Origin: Parahaliea aestuarii
Lineage (GTDB): Bacteria; Pseudomonadota; Gammaproteobacteria; Pseudomonadales; Halieaceae
Direction: 5' to 3'
Assembly (NCBI RefSeq): GCF_008064635.1
Contig: NZ_VRYZ01000003.1
Span: forward strand, 124,001 to 188,000
Length of the DNA stretch: 64,000 nucleotides
Position numbers and translations under genes: made by a program. The stretch's first letter is position 1, and each line of letters starts with the position of its first letter. A model generated the notes under the pieces. It was not told where the DNA came from. It ran no database searches and saw only the letters and a program-made list of their open reading frames with translations. Positions 20,064 through 30,401 of the stretch are shown here, one piece after another.

Positions 20064-20957
20064 TCAGAGGCCGGCGTAAACCCCGGGCCCCTGCCGCGGG
20101 CGCACCCGGAAGCGCTTGTACTCCCACTGGTACTGGGCGGGGCAGTAGCTTAGACAGGTTTCCACCCCGCGGTTCAGTGCCGCCAGGGAAAGGGGGTCAT
20201 CGGCATCGTAGATGGCATCCTCCGCCGGCAGATAGCGCACTACCCAGCCGCCCCTGACCCGCTCAGCCAGGGCGAACACGGCCAGGGCACCCGTGCGGCG
20301 AATCATGTTGCAGGCCAGGGTGCCGGTGAAGCAGGGGCGGCCCATGAAGGGCACATTGATGCCCGAGCCCAGGTCGGCCGGGCACTGGTCCGGCAGGATG
20401 CCCGAGATGCCACCGCCGCGCACACTCTTCAGCAGTTTTGCCAGGCCGCGACTGTCGGTGGGCACCAGGGTGGCGCCGCTGTGCTCCCGGCCGCGGCGAA
20501 TCAGCGGCCCCAGTCCCGCCAGCTTCGGCGGCTCGTAAAGGGCCACGGTTGGGCCGAGGGTACCCAGGTGCTGCCCGGTGACTTCCCAGTTGCCGAGGTG
20601 CGGTGCCAGCACAATCACCCCGCGCCCCGCGGCCAGGGCCGCGGTTACTGCTTCGGCGCCCTCGACCCGCACGATATGCGCCCGCACGTGGTCCCAGCCA
20701 CGCAACCAGACATGGCCCATCTCCGCCATCAGTTCGGCGGTGGCCGCCAGGCTGGCCCGGGCCAGCACCCGCTGCTCCGCCGCTGTCAGGTTCGGGTAGG
20801 CGAGGGCGATATTGCGTTCGGTCACCCGCCGGGAGCGGGCGTTGAAGGGCCAGTACAGGGCTGCCGCACCACGGCCGAGGGCGCGCGCCAGCCCCAGAGG
20901 CAGCAGGGCGCTGATTCTGAGCAATGTGGCGACGGCCAGGGCCTTGAGACGGTCCAT
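20064..20957 (-). CDS. Lysophospholipid acyltransferase family protein (LpxL/HtrB-like)
   Basis: Probable late acyltransferase of lipid A synthesis, 297 aa. The catalytic HX4E motif is in LAPHLGNWEVTGQHLG (about residue 120), followed by a DQCP segment (GILPDQCPADLGSGINVPFMG) shared by LpxL-type enzymes, and a C-terminal QYQWEYKRFRVRP block. A hydrophobic N-terminal stretch would anchor it in the inner membrane. The equivalent Pseudomonas gene sits next to glyQ. The donor and acceptor positions cannot be told from sequence. Confidence 0.88.
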   Translation of the reverse strand: MDRLKALAVATLLRISALLPLGLARALGRGAAALYWPFNARSRRVTERNIALAYPNLTAAEQRVLARASLAATAELMAEMGHVWLRGWDHVRAHIVRVEGAEAVTAALAAGRGVIVLAPHLGNWEVTGQHLGTLGPTVALYEPPKLAGLGPLIRRGREHSGATLVPTDSRGLAKLLKSVRGGGISGILPDQCPADLGSGINVPFMGRPCFTGTLACNMIRRTGALAVFALAERVRGGWVVRYLPAEDAIYDADDPLSLAALNRGVETCLSYCPAQYQWEYKRFRVRPRQGPGVYAGL

Positions 20958-21012
20958 TCAATCGTTCCGGGCAGGTGGGCGAAAGCGCGTATTATGCCGA
21001 GGAAAGTGCCTG

Positions 21013-21018
21013 TATAAT
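21013..21018 (+). promoter_or_regulatory. Candidate -10 element for glyQS
   Basis: Perfect TATAAT preceded by TG, 36 nt upstream of the glyQ start in the divergent gap with the acyltransferase gene. The matching -35 position reads TATTAT, a poor match, so only the -10 is assigned. Confidence 0.5.
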
Positions 21019-21053
21019 ACCCGGCTTTTTGCAAGCCCCTCACAGGTGGACCC

Positions 21054-22006
<953 letters not shown>

Positions 22007-22010
<4 letters not shown>

Positions 22011-24097
22011 GTACCGAAACCGTGACTGACACTCTGCTGGTGGAACTGGGTACCGAAGAGCTGCCCCCCAAGAACCTGAAAACCCTGGGCCTCGCCTTCC
22101 GCGACGGTATTGTCGAGGGTCTCGCCCAGCGCGAACTGCACCACGGTGAGGTGCGCTGGTTCGCCAGCCCGCGCCGCCTGGCGGTGCTGATTGAAAGCGT
22201 GACCCTGCAGGCGGCGGATAAAACCGTGGAGGCCCTCGGCCCCCCCGCGGACCGCGCCAAAGATGACGCCGGTAACTGGACACCCGCGGCGGCCGGCTTT
22301 GCCAAAAAGCAGGGCATTGCACCCGAGCAGCTGGAAACCATAGACACCCCCAAGGGCCCGCGCCTCGGCCTGCGCCAGACCGTGGCCGGGGCCAGCACCG
22401 CCGACTGCCTGAACGACATCATCAACGACAGCGTGCGCAACCTGCCCATCGCCAAACGCATGCGCTGGGGCGCCAGCCGGGTGGAATTCGTGCGCCCGGT
22501 GCACTGGGTGGTCGCCATGCTGGGCGACAACTGCAGCCACGGCGAGGTGCTGGGGCTGGCCACCGGCAACACCACCCGCGGCCATCGCTTCCACAGCAGT
22601 GGCGATATCGTGCTGGCGCGCCCGGAAGATTACGAACAGGCCCTGGCCGACGCCAAAGTCGTGGCCGACTTTGAGCGCCGCCAGCAAATGATTCGCGAGC
22701 AGGTGGAGGTGGAGGCCAGTGCCCTGCAGGCCACGGCCGTTATCGATGCCGACCTGCTGGACGAGGTGACCGGCCTGGTGGAGTGGCCGGTGGCCCTCAC
22801 CGGCGCCTTCGAAGAGCGCTTCCTGGCGGTGCCCGCGGAGGCCCTGGTGTCTTCGATGAAGGAGCACCAGAAGTACTTCCACGTGGTGGATGGCGACGGC
22901 GGGCTGCTGCCGCATTTCATCACCGTCAGCAATATCGAGAGCGAAGATCCGGTACAGGTGATCGACGGCAACGAGCGGGTGATCCGCCCGCGCCTGTCGG
23001 ACGCCGCGTTCTTCTTTGAAACCGACAAGAAAACCGCGCTGGCCGAGCGCCTGCCGGCGCTGGAGAAAATTGTCTTCCAGCAGCAACTGGGCACCCTGGC
23101 GGAAAAGAGCCGGCGCATCGCGCAACTGGCGGCGGCATTGGCGAAAAACATCGGTTCCGACCCGGAACTGGCGACCCGCGCCGCCCTGCTGGCGAAGACC
23201 GACCTGGTCACCGAGATGGTGCTGGAATTCCCCGACATGCAGGGCATTGCCGGCGCCTATTACGCAGCCCACGACGGGGAACATGCCGACGTGGCCGCTG
23301 CCCAGGCCCAGCAGTACTGGCCGCGTTTTGCCGGCGACCGCCTGCCGGAGAGCGCTACCGCCGCCGCGGTCGGCCTCGCCGACCGCCTGGACACCCTGGT
23401 GGGCATTTTCGGTATCGGCCAGCCGCCCACCGGCTCCAAGGACCCCTTCGCCCTGCGCCGGGCGTCCCTGGCGGTGCTGCGCATCCTGGTAGAGAAAGAA
23501 CTGGACCTGGACCTGCGCGAGTGCCTGCAACTGGCGGTACAGCAGTACCCCGCCGGATTGCTGGCAGAGGGCACTGCGGAGCAGGTGCTGGCCTATATGC
23601 TGGAGCGCTTCCGCACCTGGTACGAGGAGGAGGGCATCGCGGTAGAAGTCTTCCGCGCGGTGAGCGCCACCGATCCCAGCCGCCCGCTGGACATCCAGCG
23701 CCGGGTACACGCCGTGCACGCCTTTACCCGGCTGCCGGAGGCGGCCGCCCTGGCCGCCGCCAACAAGCGGGTAGCCAACATCCTGGACAAGCTCGACGCC
23801 GGCCACAACTTTTCTATAGTAAGCACTGACTTACTCCAGGAGGCTCATGAGAAGGCACTTGCAGAATCCCTGGCCAGCGTGGGTGCGGAGAGCGCCGGGC
23901 ACCTGGAACAGGGCGCCTACACAGAGGCACTCGCCGCTCTGGCCGCCCTGCGTGAGCCGGTGGACGCCTTTTTCGACGGCGTAATGGTCAACGCTGATGA
24001 CGAGGCCCTGCGCAACAACCGCCTCAACCTGCTCAACGCCCTGCGCCAGCGCTTCCTGCAGGTGGCGGACATCTCCCAGCTGGCGGTGGTCAAGTAG
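22007..24097 (+). CDS. glyS: Glycine--tRNA ligase subunit beta
   Basis: tRNA-binding subunit of glycyl-tRNA synthetase, 696 aa, the usual length. The N-terminus [59 protein letters not shown] and [18 protein letters not shown] are family landmarks; the C-terminal anticodon-binding region holds [11 protein letters not shown] and a [11 protein letters not shown] block. It overlaps glyQ by 4 nt and is followed at 6 nt by gmhB. A 631-aa open frame on the opposite strand is a shadow. Confidence 0.97.
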
Positions 24098-24103
24098 TCG
24101 CTG

Positions 24104-24667
24104 ATGACGCTGTTTATTCTCGACCGCGACGGCGTTATCAACGAAGACTCGGATGACTACATCCGCTCGCTGGACGACTGGCACCCCGTCCCCGGCAGTA
24201 TCGCGGCCATCGCCGCACTGAGCCGGGCGGGCTACACGGTGGCGGTGGCCACCAACCAGTCCGGCCTCGGCCGCGGCTACTTCGGCCTCGATGAACTGGA
24301 AGCCATCCACAGCCGCCTCAGGGAACTGGTGGCGGAGGCGGGCGGCCATATCGCCTGCATTGCCTACTGCCCCCATCTGCCCGATGCTGGCTGCGACTGT
24401 CGCAAGCCGGCCACCGGACTGCTGGAGGCTATCAGCCGTGAAACCGGCGAAGCGCTGGACGGCGCATTCTTCGTGGGGGACAGCCTGAAGGATCTCCAGG
24501 CCGCGCAGCGCGCCGGCTGCCAGCCGCTGCTGGTCACCACCGGCAAGGGCCAGGATACACTGGCCAGGTTGCGCAAGGAGGACGGCGACAGCCTGCAGCT
24601 GAGCCAGCCCCACGCCATTCCCGTGTACGCCAACCTCGCTGCAGTGGTGGCGGCCAAGCTGGCCTGA
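24104..24667 (+). CDS. gmhB: D-glycero-beta-D-manno-heptose 1,7-bisphosphate 7-phosphatase
   Basis: HAD-family phosphatase in ADP-heptose synthesis for the LPS core. The 187-aa protein has the catalytic DRDGVIN (nucleophile Asp and acid/base Asp), VATNQSGLGRG (motif II), the zinc-binding knuckle CPHLPDAGCDCRKP, and GDSLKDLQAAQRAGC (motif IV). The ATG at 24104 is 6 nt after the glyS stop. The glyQ-glyS-gmhB order is the same as in Pseudomonas, after which the two genomes diverge. Confidence 0.94.
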   Translation: MTLFILDRDGVINEDSDDYIRSLDDWHPVPGSIAAIAALSRAGYTVAVATNQSGLGRGYFGLDELEAIHSRLRELVAEAGGHIACIAYCPHLPDAGCDCRKPATGLLEAISRETGEALDGAFFVGDSLKDLQAAQRAGCQPLLVTTGKGQDTLARLRKEDGDSLQLSQPHAIPVYANLAAVVAAKLA

Positions 24668-24780
24668 CAGCGGTGAGCTGGCGCTCGGAATTACCTGATT
24701 AGTAAGTGCTCACCCAAATCAAACGCCCGTAGAACCAAGCCCGGCGCGGCAGGATTGGACGGCAACGCCGCCCGGGCCAT
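24668..24780. other. Convergent gap with GC-rich hairpin
   Basis: 113 nt between convergent gmhB and the oxidoreductase gene. Near 24740-24779 an imperfect GC-rich inverted repeat (GCCCGGCGCGGC and GCCGCCCGGGC arms) could act as a two-way terminator; there is no T-tract. Confidence 0.35.
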
Positions 24781-26979
24781 CTAGACCTCGATACGCACAG
24801 GCACTGACTTGAAGTTGGGCGTGCGACTGCGCGGATCAACCCGTCGCTGGCAGAGAACGTTGGCCTCGGGGTAGTAGGCCAGCATATTGCCCGGCGGCAG
24901 GTCGAATGCCTGCACCTTCACGCCGGCCATGCGCCCGTTGGCGGACACCACAGCCACCCGCTGCCCCTCGCGCAGGCCGAAGCGGCCGATATCTTCCGGC
25001 GACAGCAGCACGGCATCGCGACCGGCGCCGTAGCGATAACTGTCCTGCTCTTCGTAGATGATGGAGTTGAACTGGCCCTCGCTGCGCACGCTGGCCAGCA
25101 GCAGGGGATAATCGTCCTGCCGCGGCCGGGGAATGGGGTGTACCTGGAAGGCGGCCCTGCCACTGGGGGTGTGGAACTGCGCGCTGTGCAGCAGGCGTCC
25201 GGCCACGTGAAACTCGCGCCTGGCGACACCGATATCCCTGAGTTGCTCCATGCCCGGTACCGTGGCGGCAATGGCGTGCCGCAGCGTCTCGTGGTCGGCA
25301 AAGCGGCGGCAGTCTACCGGGCCGTCCGGCAATACCCGCGCCGCCAGTTCAGAGAGTATGGCGACTTCCGAGCGGGCGTTGTCCAGGCGGCGAATACCAC
25401 CGTCGCTCAGGCGCACAAAATTGAACATGGACTCCTGGGTGGTGGACTGGGGCTCTTCGTCCCGCGCGCACACCGGCAGCACCAGGGCCTCGCCATCCTC
25501 GACCCCGTGCAGGTGACTCTGGTTGAGCGTGGTGGTGAGGTAGAGCTTGAAGCCAATGCGCTCCAGTGCCCGCCGCGCCCACTGCGAATCCGGGGAGGCA
25601 CTGTAGAGATTCCCCCCCACCAGGCAGGCGCAGTCGATGGCACCGGCATGAGCGGCCTCCAGGCAGCTCAGCGTATCCATGCCGGGCTGGCGTGGCAGAC
25701 TGACCCCCAGTTCCCGCTCCAGCGCCTCGAACACCGCTTCCGCCAGTACCGGCTTGACGCCGATGGTGCCGATGCCCTGGACGTTGCTGTGGCCGCGCAG
25801 GGGCAGCAGCCCCGCGTAGCGGCGCCCCAGCATGCCCCTGAGCAGGGCGAGGTTGGCGATGTACTCGACGTTCTGGGCACCGAACTGGTGGTGGGTCATG
25901 CCCATGCCCCAGGCAAACACCGCGGCTTTGGCGCGGGCGTAGAGCGCGGCGACGCGCTCGATGTCCGGGCGCGCGACGCCGGCTGCTGTCTCGATGTCCT
26001 GCCACCCGGTGGCGGCGATGTCGTCCAGGAAGGCCTGGCTGTTGTCGCAGTGGGCGTCGAGAAATGCCCTGTCCTCGGCACCGGCCGCCAGCAGGGCCTT
26101 GGCGATACCCTTGAACAGGGCGATATCGCCGCCGATGTTCGGTTGCAGGTAGGCGGAGGCGATTTCGGTACCGCCGGCAATCATGGAAGCGGGACTCTTG
26201 GGCACCGCGAACTTCACCAGCCCCGGTTCCCGCGCCGGGTTGATCACCACCACCTCGCCACCGCGGTCACGGCAATTCTTCAGCTGGTGGATAAAGCGTG
26301 GGTGGTTGGACGCCGGGTTGGCGCCGATCACGAACACCAGATCGCAGCCGGTTAAATCCTCCAGCTCCACCGTGGCGGTGCCGCTGCCAATCGTGCTGCC
26401 GAGGCCGACACTGGTGGCCTGGTGGCAGTAAAAGGAACAGTTGTTGACGTTGTTGGTGCCGTAGAGTCGGGCCAGCAACTGCAGCATGAAACCGGCCTCG
26501 TTCGAGGAGCGGCCGGAGGAATAGAAAAAACTGCGCTCGGGTGCACAGGCGCGCAGGCGCCCCGCGGCGTGATCCAGAGCCCAGTCCCAGTCCACTTCGC
26601 GGTAGTGCTGTTCACCGGCTGCCTTGTAGATCGGGTTGCCAAGCCGCCCGGCATGTTCCAGTTCTTTCGGGGTTAGCTCGCGCAGTTCCGCCAGGCTGTG
26701 GGCGAACAGCTCCGGCGGCAGCGGCGGCTGGATATCGGTGGACTGGGCCTGCACGCTCTTGTTGCAAACCGAGGGGAACTCTCCCTTCTCGTTGGTCATG
26801 CCCCCCTGCTGGCCCCCCATCCCGAGGCCACAGGCCTTGCAGGTGTTCTTCGCCGACAGCGCCTTGGCAGAGTTTTTCAGGCCGATACGGCGCACCGTCT
26901 GCAGGGTGTAGAGCACCTTTCTGGGGCCACCGCCCACCAGCTCAGTCATCGCTACCGTCCCACTGTGTCCATTGGCCAT
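24781..26979 (-). CDS. FdhF/YdeP family molybdopterin oxidoreductase
   Basis: Predicted bis-molybdopterin guanine dinucleotide oxidoreductase of 732 aa. The N-terminus has cysteines in NTCKACGLGMGG and SVCNKS, one short of the classical four-Cys FeS motif. A Cys replaces selenocysteine at the metal site in FYCHQATSVGL. Other landmarks are GANPASNHPRFIHQLKNC, WGMGMTHHQFGAQNVEYIANL and the C-terminal dinucleotide-binding domain (SVRSEGQFNSIIYEEQDSYR). The substrate is not known; formate dehydrogenase activity should not be assumed. The ATG at 26979 is used; the ATG at 26949 has a better ribosome-binding site (GGGACGG). Divergent from rmuC. Confidence 0.85.
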   Translation of the reverse strand: MANGHSGTVAMTELVGGGPRKVLYTLQTVRRIGLKNSAKALSAKNTCKACGLGMGGQQGGMTNEKGEFPSVCNKSVQAQSTDIQPPLPPELFAHSLAELRELTPKELEHAGRLGNPIYKAAGEQHYREVDWDWALDHAAGRLRACAPERSFFYSSGRSSNEAGFMLQLLARLYGTNNVNNCSFYCHQATSVGLGSTIGSGTATVELEDLTGCDLVFVIGANPASNHPRFIHQLKNCRDRGGEVVVINPAREPGLVKFAVPKSPASMIAGGTEIASAYLQPNIGGDIALFKGIAKALLAAGAEDRAFLDAHCDNSQAFLDDIAATGWQDIETAAGVARPDIERVAALYARAKAAVFAWGMGMTHHQFGAQNVEYIANLALLRGMLGRRYAGLLPLRGHSNVQGIGTIGVKPVLAEAVFEALERELGVSLPRQPGMDTLSCLEAAHAGAIDCACLVGGNLYSASPDSQWARRALERIGFKLYLTTTLNQSHLHGVEDGEALVLPVCARDEEPQSTTQESMFNFVRLSDGGIRRLDNARSEVAILSELAARVLPDGPVDCRRFADHETLRHAIAATVPGMEQLRDIGVARREFHVAGRLLHSAQFHTPSGRAAFQVHPIPRPRQDDYPLLLASVRSEGQFNSIIYEEQDSYRYGAGRDAVLLSPEDIGRFGLREGQRVAVVSANGRMAGVKVQAFDLPPGNMLAYYPEANVLCQRRVDPRSRTPNFKSVPVRIEV

Positions 26980-27086
26980 CAACGTCGCCCGATTCTACCC
27001 CACCGCCCAGGCGACAGGTATCGGCGGGCCGGGCGCGCTGGCGCGGGGTCATTGCAGTAAACTGGTCGGCACAACAGGGAGACGCC

Positions 27087-28430
27087 ATGGAACTCGACAG
27101 CCAACAACTACTGCTGGCCGGCAGCGGCCTCGCCGCCGGTCTGATTGCAGTGACCCTCGGCTGGCTGCTCTACCGGCTGCGCCGGCAGGGTCGACGGGAG
27201 CAACAGTTGCAGGCGCGCTACCAGAGCCTGGAGGCCAGCCACCGGCGGCTGCAGCAGGATTACGCGGTGCTGGAGGAGCGCAGCGGCGAGCGCGAGCGAC
27301 AGCACCGCGAGCAACTGGGGCTGCTCAACGAACACCGCGACCAGCTGAAACGGGAATTCGAAAACCTCGCCAACCGCATCTTCGAAGAGCGCAGCCAGCA
27401 TTTCGCCAGCCACCAGAAGCAGTCGCTGGAAACGCTGCTGCAACCCTTCCGCGAACAGATCGGCGCCTTCCAGCAGCGGGTCGACCAGGTACACAGCGAA
27501 TCACTGAAAGGGCAGGCCAGCCTGGCAGGGGAACTGCGCCGGGTGCTGGAAATCGGGCTGCAGATGAACGAGCAGGCGGGCAACCTCGCCGCCGCCCTGA
27601 AGGGCGATAAGAAAGCCACCGGCAACTGGGGCGAGGCCCAACTGGAGCGCAGCCTGCAGCTGGCCGGCCTGCAGGCCGGCCAGCACTACGAGGCGCAAGC
27701 GGCCCTGCGCGACGAAGACGGCCGCCGCAAGCTGCCGGACTTCCTGATCAAGCTGCCCGACGGCAAGCACCTGGTGATCGACAGCAAAGTCTCCCTGGTG
27801 GATTACGACCGCGCGATCGCCGCCGGCAGCGACGTCGAGCGTGAAGCCGCCCTGTCCGCCCATGTACGCGCTGTGCGCCAGCACATGGACGATCTCGCCG
27901 GCAAGGACTACGCCCACCTGCCCAATCTCGGCAGCCCCGACTTTGTGCTCATGTTCCTGCCGGTTGAGCCCGCCTTTATCGAGGCCCTCAGGCACAGTCC
28001 GGAGCTGTTCAACGACGCCTACCAGCGGGGCGTGGTGCTGGTTTCCCACACCACCCTGATGCCGGTGCTGCGCACGGTAGCCAATCTGTGGATGGTCGAT
28101 CGCAGCAACCGCGAGGCGCGGGAGATCAGCAACCGCGCCGGCGAGATCTACAACCAGGTGAGCCTGGTGGCCCAGCGCCTCAATCGCCTCGGCAACAGCC
28201 TGCGCAGCGCCGGCAATCACTACAACGACACCGTGCGCGCCCTCGCCGGCCAGCAGGGCCTGCAGGGCAAGGTGGAGCGCTTCCAGCAGCTGTCTGGTCG
28301 CGCCAGGCGGGAAATGCCGGAACTGACACCGATTCACAATGACCTGGAGCAGGAGCGCCTGGTTGCCGGGGAGGGCGACACCGAAAGCGCAGTGGCGCAA
28401 ATCGGCAATCCGACCCATTCAGTGCCCTGA
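27087..28430 (+). CDS. rmuC: DNA recombination protein RmuC
   Basis: A 447-aa protein with an N-terminal membrane helix (LLLAGSGLAAGLIAVTLGWLL), a long coiled coil rich in Glu/Arg/Gln (about residues 28-170), and the RmuC domain with a predicted nuclease-like core (GNWGEAQLERSLQLAGL, KLPDFLIKLPDGKHLVIDSKVSL, FVLMFLPVEPAF). In E. coli it limits inversions at short inverted repeats. The ATG at 27087 has AGGGAG upstream; the in-frame extension to 26541 is antisense to the oxidoreductase gene and artefactual. Confidence 0.92.
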   Translation: MELDSQQLLLAGSGLAAGLIAVTLGWLLYRLRRQGRREQQLQARYQSLEASHRRLQQDYAVLEERSGERERQHREQLGLLNEHRDQLKREFENLANRIFEERSQHFASHQKQSLETLLQPFREQIGAFQQRVDQVHSESLKGQASLAGELRRVLEIGLQMNEQAGNLAAALKGDKKATGNWGEAQLERSLQLAGLQAGQHYEAQAALRDEDGRRKLPDFLIKLPDGKHLVIDSKVSLVDYDRAIAAGSDVEREAALSAHVRAVRQHMDDLAGKDYAHLPNLGSPDFVLMFLPVEPAFIEALRHSPELFNDAYQRGVVLVSHTTLMPVLRTVANLWMVDRSNREAREISNRAGEIYNQVSLVAQRLNRLGNSLRSAGNHYNDTVRALAGQQGLQGKVERFQQLSGRARREMPELTPIHNDLEQERLVAGEGDTESAVAQIGNPTHSVP

Positions 28431-28538
28431 GTGATGCAGGGCCCAACTTCTGTACTTTTCTCCGTTTTTTTGTTGCCTTGCCTTTCGCCCATCTGCAAAG
28501 CTAGCCGCCACAAAAACGTAAAAACAGCGGCAAACGCA

Positions 28539-29837
28539 ATGAAACAACCTGTCAAACGTTGGTTTCTGACCTTGGGGCTGTTCTCGGTGCTGGCCTCTGC
28601 CTGTCAATCGGTGGTCGCGGCGGACGACCTCAGCCTGGCCGGCCTCGCCATGCACCGGGAGACCGGTCGCGACATCTATCTGGGCGCACTGCGCTCGGAG
28701 CAGGCGCTGGTCAGGGTCGCCGATATCGCCAACGCCAGCGGTGTGCGGGAAATGGAATTTCGCATCGTCGCCCGTCGCACCAGTATTCGCAGCCTGCTGG
28801 GTGGCATTCTGCTACAGGCAGAAGTGGCCAGCGGTGCCGCGCCCCCGGCGGCCACCGTGGATTTTGCCAACGCCATCATGGGCGTGGTACAGGGCAGCCT
28901 GTACACCAATGACAGCTTCACCCTGCGCAGTGACAGCGACCAGCTGATCGCCCTGGTGAACGGTCGGGAGATGGCCAGCAGTGCCGCTCCGGGGGTATTC
29001 ACTTACTTCCTGTCCGGCTGGATTGACGAGCGCGGGGCCTCCACCGCCTTTCGCGACAGCCTGCTGGCCGATGATATCGACATCGACCTGCGCGCCACCT
29101 ACAGCAGCCTGAAACCGAGCGCAGAGCGCATTGCCGCCGTCAGCGCCTGGGGTGTGGCAGAGGAAGCCCAGCCCGAGCCAGCGGCCGCACCAGCTCCCGC
29201 CGCACCACAACAGCAGATGGCTGCAGCGGCCGAGCCGGTCAAAACCGCCGAGGAAGAAGCCACTGCCGCGCAAGCAGAGGCACCGGCCAAACCGGCATTG
29301 GCAGAAGCGGTCAAGCCGGTGCCTGCCGATGTGGTGGCAGCCACCGAAGCGGCCGCTGCCACGGCACCGGTCGAGGCCGCCTCCACCCCCAGTATCGCCA
29401 TGGCCCAGCCGAAGCCGGTGATCAAGGCCGAACCTGAGCCGGCCGCGACTCTCGCCCGCGAAACAGCGCCGGCTGACCCCAATGACATCACCGGCCTCAG
29501 TATCATCGAGTACTCCCAGCGACTGGCTGCCTTTAATTCCATGGTATTCCGCATGGTCAACCTGGAAATACGCTATCCCCGCGCCGCCATTCGCCGCAGC
29601 ATCCAGGGTGAACTGGAACTGGACGTGGTGCTCGATGCCCAGGGCGCCCTGCTCGATGTCAACATCGGGCGCACCTCGGGCCACGGCATGCTGGATGACT
29701 CGGCATTGAAAGCCGCCCGGGAAGCCTTTGAGCAACCGCTCGCGGACCCCGTGGACAAGGTCGCCGTCGCCGAATACAGTGGCGACGGCCGGCGCCTGGT
29801 GATTCCCGTTCCGGTCAACTTTGTCCTTACCGAGTAA
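28539..29837 (+). CDS. Exported protein with C-terminal TonB domain
   Basis: A 432-aa protein with a signal sequence (RWFLTLGLFSVLASAC), a globular N-terminal region (about residues 30-205), a long Ala/Pro/Glu/Lys linker (about 210-330) and a C-terminal TonB-type domain (YPRAAIRRSIQGELELDVVLDAQG, ALKAAREAF). The Cys at the end of the signal could be a lipobox, but -3 is Ala, not Leu; cleavage after VVAA is also possible. The N-terminal part faintly resembles chalcone isomerase-like bacterial domains (low confidence). No exbB/exbD nearby. The ATG at 28539 starts the signal sequence; the next gene follows after 5 nt. Confidence 0.75.
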   Translation: MKQPVKRWFLTLGLFSVLASACQSVVAADDLSLAGLAMHRETGRDIYLGALRSEQALVRVADIANASGVREMEFRIVARRTSIRSLLGGILLQAEVASGAAPPAATVDFANAIMGVVQGSLYTNDSFTLRSDSDQLIALVNGREMASSAAPGVFTYFLSGWIDERGASTAFRDSLLADDIDIDLRATYSSLKPSAERIAAVSAWGVAEEAQPEPAAAPAPAAPQQQMAAAAEPVKTAEEEATAAQAEAPAKPALAEAVKPVPADVVAATEAAAATAPVEAASTPSIAMAQPKPVIKAEPEPAATLARETAPADPNDITGLSIIEYSQRLAAFNSMVFRMVNLEIRYPRAAIRRSIQGELELDVVLDAQGALLDVNIGRTSGHGMLDDSALKAAREAFEQPLADPVDKVAVAEYSGDGRRLVIPVPVNFVLTE

Positions 29838-29842
29838 GTGCG

Positions 29843-30361
29843 ATGTCTGAGTTTCAACTGACCCACACGGCCCTGGTCGGAGCCCGTATCAATACCTTCC
29901 GGCCGTACGGCTTCAACTCCCGGGAAGAGCTGACCATGTGCCGGGTGGTACCGGAGATGCCGGCGTCCCGCCCGGGCAGCCAGACCTCGCTGAAGGACAT
30001 ACTGACCGAACAGTTGCCCCTGTGGATTCACAACATCATTACTGACCCGGACTTTCCCCAACGCCACCGTTTGCTGATGCCGCTGCGGCGCTTCGAGGGG
30101 GAACTGCGCGACAACAAACACGATGAAGTAATTTCATCGGTATTGCGCCACGGCTTTCGCAGCCTGCAAATGGACCCGCTGGATCTACCGCGCAGCATGC
30201 CCATGCGGCAGCGTTGCGCCATGGTGGTGCACCTGAAAGTGTGGCAGGAAGCCTACGACCGACTGTGCGGGGAAGTGGTCGACATTCTCGCCGCCAACAC
30301 CGAGCAACTCGGCCGCTGGTGCGAGTTCGCCCGGCACCCCGAGCACGCGGCGGTGGGCTGA
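29843..30361 (+). CDS. Hypothetical protein, 172 aa
   Basis: Not recognised. A soluble-looking protein starting MSEFQLTHTALVGARINTF, with no signal peptide or membrane helix. Central residues are mixed charged and hydrophobic (IHNIITDPDFPQRHRLLMPLRRFEGELRDN), and the C-terminal third looks helical (VHLKVWQEAYDRLCGEVVDIL). It starts 5 nt after the TonB-domain gene, so the two are probably one operon. A strong hairpin ends the unit. Confidence 0.7.
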   Translation: MSEFQLTHTALVGARINTFRPYGFNSREELTMCRVVPEMPASRPGSQTSLKDILTEQLPLWIHNIITDPDFPQRHRLLMPLRRFEGELRDNKHDEVISSVLRHGFRSLQMDPLDLPRSMPMRQRCAMVVHLKVWQEAYDRLCGEVVDILAANTEQLGRWCEFARHPEHAAVG

Positions 30362-30374
30362 AACGGTTCCGGCG

Positions 30375-30401
30375 TGAGCCAGCGCGCTATGCGCTGGCTC
30401 A
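30375..30401. terminator. Two-way hairpin terminator between convergent genes
   Basis: Perfect 11-bp stem (TGAGCCAGCGC, 30375-30385, with its complement at 30391-30401) and a 5-nt loop. It follows the plus-strand unknown gene by 13 nt and overlaps the stop codon of the minus-strand gene at 30399. No T-tract on either side. Confidence 0.6.

Noticed and set aside
22874-22886. parS-like TTCCACGTGG in glyS
   Set aside because: The outer half-sites do not match (no TGTT / AACA), so it is a chance CACGTG core.
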